From Marthasterias glacialis (Eukaryota > Echinodermata > Asteroidea > Forcipulatida > Asteriidae): 64,000 nt of DNA. This document shows, one piece after another, positions 38,205 to 49,025 of this stretch. Below the pieces are notes generated by a model. That model ran no database searches, was not told the DNA's origin, and saw only the letters and a program-made list of their open reading frames with translations. The stretch is taken from NCBI GenBank assembly GCA_911728455.2, contig OU452229.1, positions 3,415,001-3,479,000 on the forward strand, in the 5' to 3' direction. Positions within the stretch are counted from its first letter, which is position 1; each line of letters opens with the position of its first letter. The position numbers were made by a program, and so were the translations under genes.

Positions 38205-39349
38205 CAACAAAATAATTTTTCTCTCAAGTAATTTTAAAGCACTCAAGGCATTTGTATGAAACGTACACACACAGAAATTTAGTTCCCACCTGCGTAATTA
38301 TTTAGCTTTGAATACTCAGTATTTTTTTTCTGCGGTCTACAGGGAAAAACCCAAGGGCACTTTTGCACTTTGGCGTGAATCAGACTTACTTTTCTTTTGC
38401 AACGTCACCTGCTGCGAATTTTGCTATCTGTCTGGTTGAAAGCCGTACTCACACAAACTGGCTTCAACAATTACCAGGAGCTCGTTGGAAATGCATTGGG
38501 CAAGGGGTTTCTCTGGGGATTTATGTATGCAGACAATTGTGTTCAGACTTTCCTTCCACTAATGTTTTGCAGTTTCTGTCATAAGAAATGCCTTTGAATT
38601 TGGTAAAACTACCAGCTACATATGTCAGCTTTGGAGCCGGAAGTATCCAACACTTTGCACTTTATAATAGCAGATGCTCCCGCGCGTTGTACTGTAATGA
38701 TTTTGGCGATTAATTGCGCAGCCTGTTAGTTGTAAATGGTGCAGAAAGAAATGAATCGTGTACGAGCATAATCTTCATTTGCTGCTGAGCACATTTTAAT
38801 GAGGAGCAAGTTAAAAATATTATATATTCCATGGTATTGTGGCCGGTACTCTGTTTTTTTTTGCTTAGCGAAAGTGTTCAGCAAATAACGTGCTTACCAG
38901 CTCTGTTTCGTGGGTCAACTGTCTTAGGAGGCAATTCCTGTCCATTGTGGGCAGAACTTAACTGCCCCAAACCATTGTATACAAAAAAATGGTATAAAAT
39001 CAATGCATAAATATGTTGACCGCCACCCGCGGTCATTTATTTCTGAATTCATTTTCATTGTCATGCTTTGATTGCTGTGTGTCACGTAACTTAAATATCC
39101 GCATGTAGTGTAACGACTCCACAATATCACTAAATACATTATTTAGTGGAATATTTTGTACTTAACAAAAAACAAAACAAAAACAAAAAACACAGGTTAA
39201 TTTTGTAAGCTTGTAAGGAACTTTAACAATTGTGCATTTTGTGCAAACTTTGTGATTCAAAGTGTAGGAGACTTGAACAAATTTATTGTGTTTACAAACC
39301 ATGCAGATCATTAACTTTGTACTGTACTTGATGTAAAGTAGAATGCCTA

Positions 39350-39425
39350 GGGTTCCCCCGATTGGGGGACCATTGACGCTCTCTTGGGGGAGAAAAGCCT
39401 CCCAATCGGGAGATGATCTCAATAG
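39350..39425. repeat. Short inverted repeat
   Basis: GGTTCCCCCGATTGGGGGAC and GCCTCCCAATCGGGAG are nested inverted repeats around TCTCTTGGGGGAGA. Confidence 0.5.
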
Positions 39426-39589
39426 TACCCTTGTATAGGTCACCATCACTGAGGACAGTGGAAACGTACATTGTGTCTAAGGGTAACGCTCAACTATCAA
39501 CCAATGAGAGGCCTTTGACCTCATTGAGGGCGCTGTTTGAGCCTGTGAGGGGTTTATTGGGTTAGTTTGGGTGGCAATGATCGATCAGT

Positions 39590-39730
39590 GGGAGACTTTG
39601 GAACGGTAGGTGGCAGCGAACTTATCAGGTAACTTTCCATTGTTTTTGTAGTTCTGAGCATGCCTATATTTCAGAGAACAATGGATTTACCTGGTAAGTC
39701 TGCTGCCACCTAGCGTCCCCAAAAGTCTCC
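39590..39730. mobile_element. F7-related palindrome
   Basis: The arms GGAGACTTTGGAACGGTAGG and, inverted, GGAGACTTTTGGGGACGCTA match family F7 ends, and the inner arms share CCATTGTT with 59341-59428. The middle TAGGTGGCAGC differs from the other copies. Confidence 0.6.
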
Positions 39731-40759
39731 TATTGGCAGAGCCGTCATTTGTTCATCTATATTTGAACTGCAGAGGCCAGATCTTGCAATGGCTTACTGC
39801 GATGGAACACCAAGGTTGCCCGCTCTTTGGCTTGTTTTGGCAACCCTGACCAGAAACAAGTTTCTGACGTAAAATTCACTTACCGAAACAATATTCTAAG
39901 TACATTAGAACTTAGTCATTATAATTTATCAACATTATTGAATTTGTGTGTTTGAAGGTTTTTCATTTAAAAAAAAAAACCAAAACAAAAGTTTGTACAA
40001 TCCGCCATCTTGAAACCAATCCTTACCGAGCCAACAAATCAGTTACGGCTTGGTCAGAAGAGCAGCGTCACCACGGCTGAACCAAACAGGCAAAACCTGC
40101 TAAGCCGAAGACGGACGGAAGTTCAAACATGTTTCTGGTCGAGGTTGCCCAAACGCGCCCCAGAAATCAATAAAATGTTTTTTTTTAAATTTTTTATTAT
40201 TTTTTTATTTTTTTATTTTTTTATTTTTTTACAGATATAGGCCTATGTGTATTTTATTAAGTAAATATATACAACCTTATCCCAAAATCCCATTAAAAAT
40301 AATGCTCTCTTTTATTGTGCTAACAAACCAGTCTCTTTAACGACGGCGGGAACAAGGTCGTCATAGAAACTCTTCCCGTTTGGCTGCTGGCACCATCTTG
40401 GAATGTTCCATTAATGTATTTAAAAAAATGGAAAAAGTCTTGCATCTGAAGCATGTTGGCATTATTATTTCATCGGTAATGTACTCATTGCCAACCTTAG
40501 AGAACAATGTAATGCAATTTCTTTTTAAAAAAATTCATGCGTATGAAAAGCAATGTTCCTTCAAAACCTTATTTTGTAATCTTTCATGTCATATTGTGAC
40601 AATAATAATCAGCTGCCAATTATGCAATTGGACACCAAAAAAAGCCACCAAATAAACTAACAATGTAAATTTAAAGAAACAAAATGTGTAATCAGATTGT
40701 TGTGAATTTTTGTTCAAGAGGTCTGTATGTTATTTCTGTAATTTTACGTCGTTTATGCT

Positions 40760-40975
40760 ATGGACCCCCCAGCCCCATGCACCAACGCCACATGCGGCTA
40801 CCGTCTGCCTGCCACACTCGGCGATGTGGGAGTGAACTCGTCAACGCGTAAACGCCGCGCGGCCTAAAATGAGCGCCACAGTGTGCAGCACACTTTATGG
40901 GGCATTGACTTCCAAACTGGGGAGCCACCAAGATTATTGCGATGATGATGTCAGCTGAACTGAGTCTATAAAGAT
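40760..40975 (-). mobile_element. MITE family F3, diverged copy
   Basis: GGCCTAAAATGAGCGCCACA, GGGGCATTGACTTCCAAA and GATTATTGCGATGATGATGT match 5172-5352. The TGACGTCA of the other copies is mutated to TGATGTCA. Confidence 0.6.
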
Positions 40976-41429
40976 ATGCACATGGATTTGTTGTTGTTAA
41001 AAATTCAAGTTATTTTTTCCAAAGTGTTTCCAGTGCCCAATTTCATAGAGCTGCCCCAAAAAGCAGCTCGGCACAAAACAAGTTTATTTACCAGAATAAG
41101 CTCTCCAGCCAAATATTAAAGTAAATAGTGTAGAAAAGTAGTTTACGTCGTAAAACAAATCTCGAGGTGGAGACTACTGCATCCATAACTGGTGACTATA
41201 GGTTTCATTCCTTTTCTGGTTACTGTAACATCTGTGACTGGTTTGCTGCTAATTTTGCTCAGCAGCATTGTTGTAAGCATTATTGTCTGCTCATGCAGCT
41301 CTTCGAAATTGGGCCCAGATGTTAAAACCCATTTTGAGATTCAGATTCTAGCTGGACAAAGTGAACACAAGTTGTATTATTTGTATTTTACCCATACCTC
41401 AAATGTGTGTTAAGCACTGTATACTGAGC

Positions 41430-41530
41430 ACTTTCCCGAGTCTTGTGGAAAAAAAATCCACAGGCATATTACTGGGGTGGGATTCGAACCCATGCCCTTT
41501 TGCATTCTGAGTAGACAGTGCTTGACACAC
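41430..41530 (-). mobile_element. SINE family C copy
   Basis: On the minus strand GGGTTCGAATCCCACCCC is followed by TGCCTGTGGATTTTTTTTCC and GACTCGGGAAAGTGCTCA, as in 26118-26255. Confidence 0.7.
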
Positions 41531-42370
41531 ATCGGTGTATGGTTGAAACACAAGTTAATATTCTTTATCCCCGATGCAAATTTAACATCTATTAAAATTG
41601 TGAGTGTATTTTTGTGTGTTGCAATACATTTTGGTGTAGCCTGTTATACTACTTGACAAAAACCAGATGGTTGGCAGTCTGGGGGGTGCTTGCCAGAGGG
41701 ATTCCAAGGAATAAGTGGATGTGCCCAATTCTACACTTCTTGTATATAAATCAAACTAAAAGGCTATTCCAGTGATTGGCATTACACCATCTGGATTTAT
41801 TTTAATGGATGAGAACTATTGAAAACCAGCGTTTGGGATTAAACCTCATGCCTATAATGTGGGTGCACTACACTAAATAGAGAGAAATCCATGCGCTGAG
41901 CCTCATTAATAAAATGTAAACCCACAACTTTTTCTGTAAATCAAAGATTTGAAGGTCCTTGCTTTTATGGATTGTTAAAAAATGGTCCAACATTGTGCCC
42001 CTGTTGTTAACTTTCATCCTAGAGCATTTTGTGTAGACTGGCCCTCTAAAAACAGTGTAGGGTCATTTTTCTAAGATGAACTCTGGCCAGTTTACTCGTT
42101 CAGGGGTATTTTTATTTTGGGTCAGCCTAGCAAAAATTCTCAACGGCTAACCTAATAAAAAATGAAAAGAAAAATGAAGTTCAGTTGTCAGAAAATATAT
42201 TCGATTTGTTTTCTGGAGGCTGAGAGACTTTTAAGTATTTTTTGAGTATTTTTGAATATTTAGCATTTAGCATTGGTTACTATGGGAGCCTATTTAGTGT
42301 GGTGTACCCGTGTCACTGCAGTGGGGCGCCTTCACGTATACATGTACATTGTAGAGGTAAAATGGAAAGT

Positions 42371-42503
42371 AGACTGGTCCCCTGTCTTTATCCGCGAGGT
42401 CATAAAGACAGGCTCTGGTTGAGACTGGTTCCCGGTCCCTACATCGTTTTCGTTCTGACATATACAGACAGAAGGTAACGATGTAGGGACCGGGAAGCAG
42501 TCT
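42371..42503. repeat. Two adjacent hairpins; arms of 26 bp
   Basis: GACTGGTTCCCGGTCCCTAC pairs with GTAGGGACCGGGAAGCAGTC across 42423-42503 (one bulge). The left neighbour 42380-42415 has CTGTCTTTAT and ATAAAGACAG arms. Probably a MITE remnant. Confidence 0.65.
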
Positions 42504-44335
42504 AGCACTGGTTTTATAAACCCAACGGTTTCATTAATTGGTACGCAGTGACGCGATATTCACAAACCTTGCGGTATGACGTCAGATGTTCAGGCTAAAA
42601 AGGAACTTGCTGATTGCGCTGTGCGTACTTTGGTTCGTATTTCCATTGTTTCATTTCCTTTGAGATAGTGGTGGCATGATGTCAACACTTTAGCTGTATT
42701 GCAAAAAAGATAAAACTTGTGTTTTTTTTCTTGAGGCTTCGGTCATGTGTTGTTGGTACTGGTATAAATATTCTCAGCAATATACGATTGGCTCTGGCAA
42801 AACCCTAAAGTTTGACTAAGTTTCAATAGTGTGATTTTGGTATAAATTAAGAAAAACATGCCAAATCTGACCGCCACTTTTTCCATTAATGACAAAATAA
42901 AGTATTTTAAATACACAAATAAGATATTGTTCCTTGGTCATAACGAGTGCAATAGTGGCTGTCATATACAGAATCTTACCCTTAATTATTAATTATCTCG
43001 ATTTTTTGTAATAATAATTTTTTATATATATATATTTAAACAGGTTTTTACAAATCTGCTATCAGGCTAGGTTAGGTTAGATTGGTTATGGCGATGGCCT
43101 TCTACACAGTTCTGTCTAACATGCAGTCCTTCATGTCCCGTCTATTCAAGACTGCATCTTCTGATAGGAGTTTGATGTTGTCCTTTCTAGAGGGACATTT
43201 AGTTCTCTTTCCATGTTTATGGGCTGCTATTTGCTATCAAATGAAAAATAACAATCTGGAAAATCAAGCTGTTCACAAATCTAACTCGAAAATTGGGTAA
43301 AAGTTAAGGGTTTCGTAGTTATATGGTCTTGTTTGAAATGCTGTCATCCTCAAGGAAGTTGACGTTGAATCTGATCTCCTTTTTTGTGGCTTTGTACGTG
43401 TAAATGCTATCAAGAGAAGGAAAAAAGTGAAGCGACCTTTTCTCATAATTAGTGTAGCATATGAATGTATGGTTTAATCATTGAGGTGTGAAAGGTGATG
43501 TCACCCTGACTGGTTACAGCACAATTGATCTTCTAGGGCATGGCAAAATAAACCTCTTTGTAGGAATTTGTCAATTTTTTTTTACTCTACAGTATCCAAA
43601 CGACATTTAAGCATTGCAAAGAAAATTACGGCTGGACAAAAATGTTGATGTAACCCCATACTTCATTCACAAAACGGGACACTTTGACACAACGGTTCTT
43701 TTTGTCAGTTTTGAGCGTGCGCGCGTACATGCTCAGCGCTGCGTGTGTAGTTCTGAGCGTGCGTACTACTGGTAAGAACTGTGAAATAGGACCGTTCAAA
43801 AGCCTCCCATTGATGATGGTATGGCATCTGAGAAAAACAGTTTGCACTTTTCATGCCGTTTGTGAGGTAACGGTTGTGGCTGGATCGCCACGATGTTAAC
43901 ATGTGTTGAAGCACGAGGTATGTTTTCAGAAGCTGTCCTTGATAACACCCTCAGTAACAGCCACAGTCGCCAGATCCAACACGGCCTGACACAGACCTGT
44001 GGCTCACGACAGAAAGTCGGTGATGAGACTTTCCATTTTATATGATAATGGAGATGTTTTTAAACTACAGTCCTTGAACCAGTGTCTAGCAGACAGATTT
44101 TACTCACACACAAAGATAAGTAACCAGAATTAAGTATTCCTAACAGTTGACAAGGTTTTCATTTCTTAATCTCAGTAGGGAGTAAATCCTAAGTAGATAA
44201 ACCGGTTTATCTTAACCCTTTGAAGAAACCATGAGTTTGTGTTTAATAATCACTATACATTCAAACATGGCAGATTTTGCTGAATTCTTAACAAGCTCTT
44301 GTCCAGTGAAATCCTCTGGGAAAGCTGACTCACAG

Positions 44336-44517
44336 TCCTTTATCATGCTGCCACCATCTTGGTCATGATCTCTGTATCCATTAACAGTAAATGATGCTAA
44401 CATTCATTGTATAAAAAAGAACCAGACTATTTTGCACTTCCAGCCTCAGTTTGGTTACAATGATTTGAATCGGAGAAAATCAAGATGGCTGCACCATACG
44501 GGTCTGTTTATAAGGTC
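44336..44517 (-). mobile_element. MITE family F1, inverted copy
   Basis: TCCTTTATCATGCTGCCACC at the left and GTCTGTTTATAAGGTCCA at the right; CCAGCCTCAGTTTGGTTACA matches the reverse complement of 522-545. Confidence 0.7.
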
Positions 44518-44594
44518 CAGCACCACTCCTCCGGAGTCACACTCAAGAAAAAGCACCTGCAGACCTCACAAGATTCACAATACCTTACCTTTTT

Positions 44595-45080
44595 ACATAA
44601 TAATTTAATAATGTTAAGGCATTTATGTCGCGCTCCTCCAAAAATGAACAAAGTGAATCACAGTATTACAATAAAACAACAAAATACAAACTAAGCAGTG
44701 GGAATCAGATATGTCTTAAGATTACTCTTTAAAGTTACAACTGAATAAGAGTCAGGAATGTTAATTGGAAGACTGTTCCAGAGAGCAGCAGCCGAATGCG
44801 AAAACGCATTTCTGCCATCGAGTAATCTGGTATTAGGAATGTTGAGACGAGTTGTATCTTGGGGAGAACGAAGACTATGGCGGTTGGAGTGGTGAAGTTC
44901 AATCTTATTTACAAGATAAAGCGGACCAATGTCACTCCTGCACTTGTGTAACCGTACACAATTTTTTGTAGCTGGATGCGTTGTTCCATGGGTAACCAAT
45001 GTAGTAATACTGCAAATAACAGTGACCCATGATCTCTCCTACAGTTTACAGTGAGCATTTTTAAGTCGTCAAACATCAGG
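44595..45080 (-). pseudogene. Non-LTR retrotransposon (CR1-like) C-terminal remnant
   Basis: The minus strand encodes LLHWLPMEQRIQLQ, then in a shifted frame HSLRSPQDTTRLNIPNTRL and AFSHSAAALWNSLP ending LKSNLKTYLIPTA and a stop at 44691. The order HWLPxxxRI, SLRSxxDxxxL, FSxxAxxLWNSLP, F/LKSxLKTxL is the usual C terminus of CR1/L2-type reverse-transcriptase proteins. At least one frameshift lies between the first two blocks and everything upstream is missing. Confidence 0.8.
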
Positions 45081-45469
45081 TATCTCTTAACTCCAAGGTC
45101 TTTTTTCTGAAGGTGTCAAGAGATCAAGGAGATTGCCTGCCCTGTACACCCATTGTAGCCCTGTCTACTTAGCAAAAAAATCCACAGACGATTTCAACAG
45201 ATCCAGTCTTATTGAAATAGTCTGGCCTGGGATTATTTAGGATCAGTATAGAGGAGGTTTTAAAGGATAAGATTAGGAGGATTAATCCCTAGATAAGTGA
45301 TGATTCTTGATCATGCCTAAACATTCTAATCACTTCTATAAATTCTAGGAATCTGCGGCCACGGAGATGACATGTAGTATAACTTTTCTCCAAGCTTGTA
45401 GGGTCTTTACTTTTCAGCATGCTTGGCAGAGAAGGTTCGTCATGCCTTGTTTCATAGGTTTATAGTTGT

Positions 45470-46545
45470 GTAGAGTAGGGTTTAATGGCTGGGTTAAGGG
45501 TAAGGGTTGGGGCAAGGGTATGATGAGTAAGGGTTCAGGTGAGGATTACTGTTAGAGTTGGGGGTTTGGGGGTTAGAGTCTGGCAAAGGCTAGGGTCAAG
45601 GTTAAGTTTTGGGGTTACTGTAGGTTTAGGGTTGGAATAAACATTTTCCTTGTGCTGTAAAAAAGTCTGAACACCAAGACATTGTTACCTCATTGGATAT
45701 TCCAATTTGGTTTTGAATAGGGTAAGGTTCTAGGGTTTGTGTTAGGGATAAGGGTGAAGGAGATGGGGTGAGGTTGGAGTAATATGTTCAGGTTCAGGGA
45801 CCCCAACCCTAACCCTCGTAGTATCTTCTCTTTTCAACATGCTTAGTAGATAGGGTTTGGCATGCCTTGTTTTCAAAGGTTTTTGTCTTCAAAGGGCAAC
45901 TTTTGGTTAGTAGAGTTTTGGGTGTTAGCAACCCTGTGTGCCTTTACATAAGGTTTACGAGGGATATAGTTGTGTAGGGTAGGATTAGGATTAGGGGTTA
46001 GGTGTTAGGGTTACGGTTAGGGGTTAGGGATAGGGTTAGTCTTAGGGTTAATGTTAGGTTCTAGGGTTTGTGTTAGGGATAGGGTAAAAAGTGGAGCTAC
46101 GGTTAAGGAGATATGAGGTTTGAGTAATATTGGCAAGTTCAGGGACCCTAACCCTAACCCTTGTAGTGTCTTCTCTTTTGAACAGGGTTTGTCATGCCTT
46201 ATTTCATCAAGGTTTTTGTCTTCAAAGGGCAACTTTTGATTAGTAGAGTTCTGTGTGCCATGACAGGTTACTAGGGATATAGTTGTGTAGGGTAGGGTTA
46301 GGGGTTAGGGTTTAGGGGTTAGGGATAGGGTTAGGGGTTAGGGATAGGGTTAGGGTTAGGGGTTAGGGTTAGGGATAGGGATAGGGTTAGGGTTAGGGGT
46401 TAGGGTTAGGGATAGGGTTAGGGTTAGGGGTTAGGGTTAGGGTTAGGGATAGGGTTAGGTTCTAGGGTTTGTGTTAGGGATTGGGTAAAAGGTGCGGCTG
46501 GGGTTAAGGAGACCGGGATGAGGTTATGGTGAGGTTTTGATTTAG
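45470..46545 (+). repeat. Interstitial telomere-like repeats with higher-order duplication
   Basis: Variants of TTAGGG, TTAGGGG and ATAGGG dominate, purest at 46290-46460. A longer block is repeated: GGTTCTAGGGTTTGTGTTAG at about 45727, 46051 and 46458; TTCAGGGACCCYAACCCTAA, TTTTTGTCTTCAAAGGGCAA and GGGATATAGTTGTGTAGGGT each occur twice, about 325 bp apart. The last block also appears in part at 45460. Confidence 0.88.
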
Positions 46546-47029
46546 GACACCCCCCAGGGTTGATAATGAAACATTTACTCAAGTAGGTCGGACTCGACTA
46601 TAACGACAAATAAACAACTTTTTTTTAAATTTTTTTTATAGAAATATTTATTGCCTACACATGATGCACAAACGTCGCTGATCGATTCACAAACACGTTT
46701 CAACATTTGTTTGCGTATATACGCAGTGTATAAAACCTTTCTTAAACTTGTACAAAAATCATCAACTCGAACAAAATTCTACAAAATGGATGTCACAATG
46801 TGATAAACAGATTTCATCGGCTTCTTACAGCAGGTATGCTTTTAAACCCTTGACAAAACAACTAGGAAGTTCTTACCGAATACAAGGGCCGACTTACACA
46901 TGGTATAGGCTTTTATATATATTTTTAGGCTACAATATTATTGAGGCAAAAGAAATCAGAAGTCAGATAAAAATAGGGAGAATATCATTCCTGTGAAGTG
47001 ATACCATAATGGTCTCCGTCCTGAACTCA

Positions 47030-47155
47030 CATTTTAACCCGTTCACTACGGAATGTATAATGTACAGCCGTGACGGAATCGTTTTGTATTTTGTCTGGCG
47101 CGTGAAGTAATTTACCGGGCCGCTGTGAGCGGCGCGCCGTAGTGAAAGAGTCGAA
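47030..47155. mobile_element. MITE-like element with CCGTTCACTACGG ends
   Basis: ACCCGTTCACTACGGAATG at the left and GCCGTAGTGAAAGAGT at the right form inverted ends around a GC-rich core (GCCGCTGTGAGCGGCGCGCC). Confidence 0.5.
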
Positions 47156-47885
47156 GGTTTCCTATTAACGAATGGTAAGATGTTGGACTTTGAAGATTTC
47201 ATTCCTTCAGGTTCTCTATTTACACAAAAAAACACCAGAATCTTGCAAAATTTCATTGATATTGGTGTACACATATCCATGAAAACAGTGTATATATAAT
47301 GGTAAATGATTTAGTACATTTGCTTCTGTTCGTGTTTTATTTAACTTATAGTACAATGTATTGCACAGCAATAACTTCAAATTCTCAAAGTTTCCAACTC
47401 TAACATTCCCAAATCCTCTTCAGAATGATTGAGGAAAATAGCAAGCTCAAAGAAAATTGCTTATCACTGGGCCAGGCATACCAAGCTTTACCCAAGTCCA
47501 AACATTTTCGAGTTAAGTGACCGTAGAGTTGCCTGTGGGGCAAGTGGACAAAGGGTCCTGAAGAAGATAGCATTTCAGACTGAAATATTTCTCTGGGCAA
47601 CTTATACCAATACCAACTTTAAAACGAAGCAAAATATTACGAATAAATTGATCACTTCAATTTCCAGACAAGCTTAGGATCTGTCCCATTTCTTCATACA
47701 TATTAATGTTCTGCACCAATAAAATCTGATGAAATGATAACCTATAAGAATTTTTCCAAACAAATATCAATACATGTACCGCATTTTTGGTTTTTACATA
47801 AACAATATACAAAATGCAATCATAATTTTTGAGGCTCCATATGCCAAAACCGGGCACTCCCCCCCCCAAAAAAAAAACTACTAAA

Positions 47886-48072
47886 CTGGGTTTATTTGCT
47901 CATCAAATAGATGAGAATAAGAGCTTTCAAGTTAATACCTAATTAGGGCCTATCATGTAAGTATGTCTCAACATAAAGAATGTTTAAGGCATGACATGTT
48001 TGCAGTTGTTGCCACCTTTATTGCTTTTTCATTATTTCCGAGAACTGTCTGATTTTGGCATGGAGCGTCACA
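47886..48072 (+). repeat. Dispersed repeat family F10 copy
   Basis: CTGGGTTTATTTGCTCATCA at the left and GATTTTGGCATGGAGCGTCA at the right, as at 23117-23310. Confidence 0.65.
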
Positions 48073-48884
48073 TTTCATTCCACGGCTATCTACTTGAAGC
48101 AGCATTTAATTTGACAAGATCTGAAGATACAGCAACTTCAGGGATTGTTCCACAAATAGACAATTAAATTACTATTAACATACAGCGCATTAATTACACC
48201 TTTGGGCGTTTATAAAACGTGAAAAAAGACCTGTATCACAAAATACATTTCAGAATAGTTCTATAAAAACTAATAACTCTTTGGTAGGGATATACACAGA
48301 ATAAATAACACATCCATTCACCCTCACTTCACCCCTGCAAGCATGAATGCCAATCAAATAATTCTAGCCAGAACTAGGGATTAATTTGATTGTTGTCATG
48401 ACATTGATTTGTTTTTTAATGAGGAGTCTTAGTGTTGCAGCGACAGTCAGAGTCTCATTAGATCTAGCTATAATAGTAACATACTTGTGTAACATCCCTA
48501 ATCTAACAGGAAATGGACCACAGGCGGAGTGTTTTAATTAGCATTTAGCTGTGAGAAAATTTCAGGGTCTGTTTTTCTTCTAAAGAATCTTAGAGACCCA
48601 ATTCACCTGACATCATCATCACAATATCGTGGTTGCGCCATTTTGGAAGTGCTATCTTAAGAGTAATTCTGAACTGAATTGGGAGTGGGGAAACCACATG
48701 GATTTGCTATAATAGTTTGGGAGGCTAATGAGATCCTTAATTGCGGCTGAGAAGCTGAATTGCGAAGGACGCGGCTGCAACGTGTTCAAGCCGCAGGCAT
48801 GCAAGGGTGACTATGGCAGCCAGCCACATCGATCCATGCATGACCACGGAGCACAGCCTGAGATCAGAAGTTTGATTTTTCCGG

Positions 48885-49025
48885 AGGGAGGAAAACAAGA
48901 GGGCCCGCAGAAAAACCCTTTTGGAAGAGCACCGACACACCCTCTACTCACATGATGACCCTAGCCAGGACTCGAACCAAGGCCACAGTGGTGAGAGGCG
49001 AGCGCTTTACGCACTAGCCACCCAT
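48885..49025 (-). mobile_element. SINE family D
   Basis: On the minus strand the head is GGTGGCTAGTGCGTAAAGCG, CTCTCACCACTGTGGCC, and T arm GGTTCGAGTCCTGG, then ATGTGAGTAGAGGGTGTG and GGGTTTTTCTGCGGGCCCTC. A second copy is at 53120-53245. Confidence 0.65.

Larger units (their letters stand above)
36170..44330. other. Tail-to-tail intergenic region, left part
   Basis: AT-rich sequence with no protein-like frame. Recognisable items are repeat remnants listed separately: a palindrome-ended element at 37875-38204, an F7-related palindrome at 39590-39730, an F3 copy at 40760-40975, a family C SINE at 41430-41530, a hairpin at 42371-42503, T-rich repeats at 40170-40230 and an AT run at 43020-43036. 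Confidence 0.6.

Noticed and set aside
46963..47280. 105-codon minus-strand frame
   Set aside because: Its centre is a palindrome-ended element (47030-47155); no recognisable protein.
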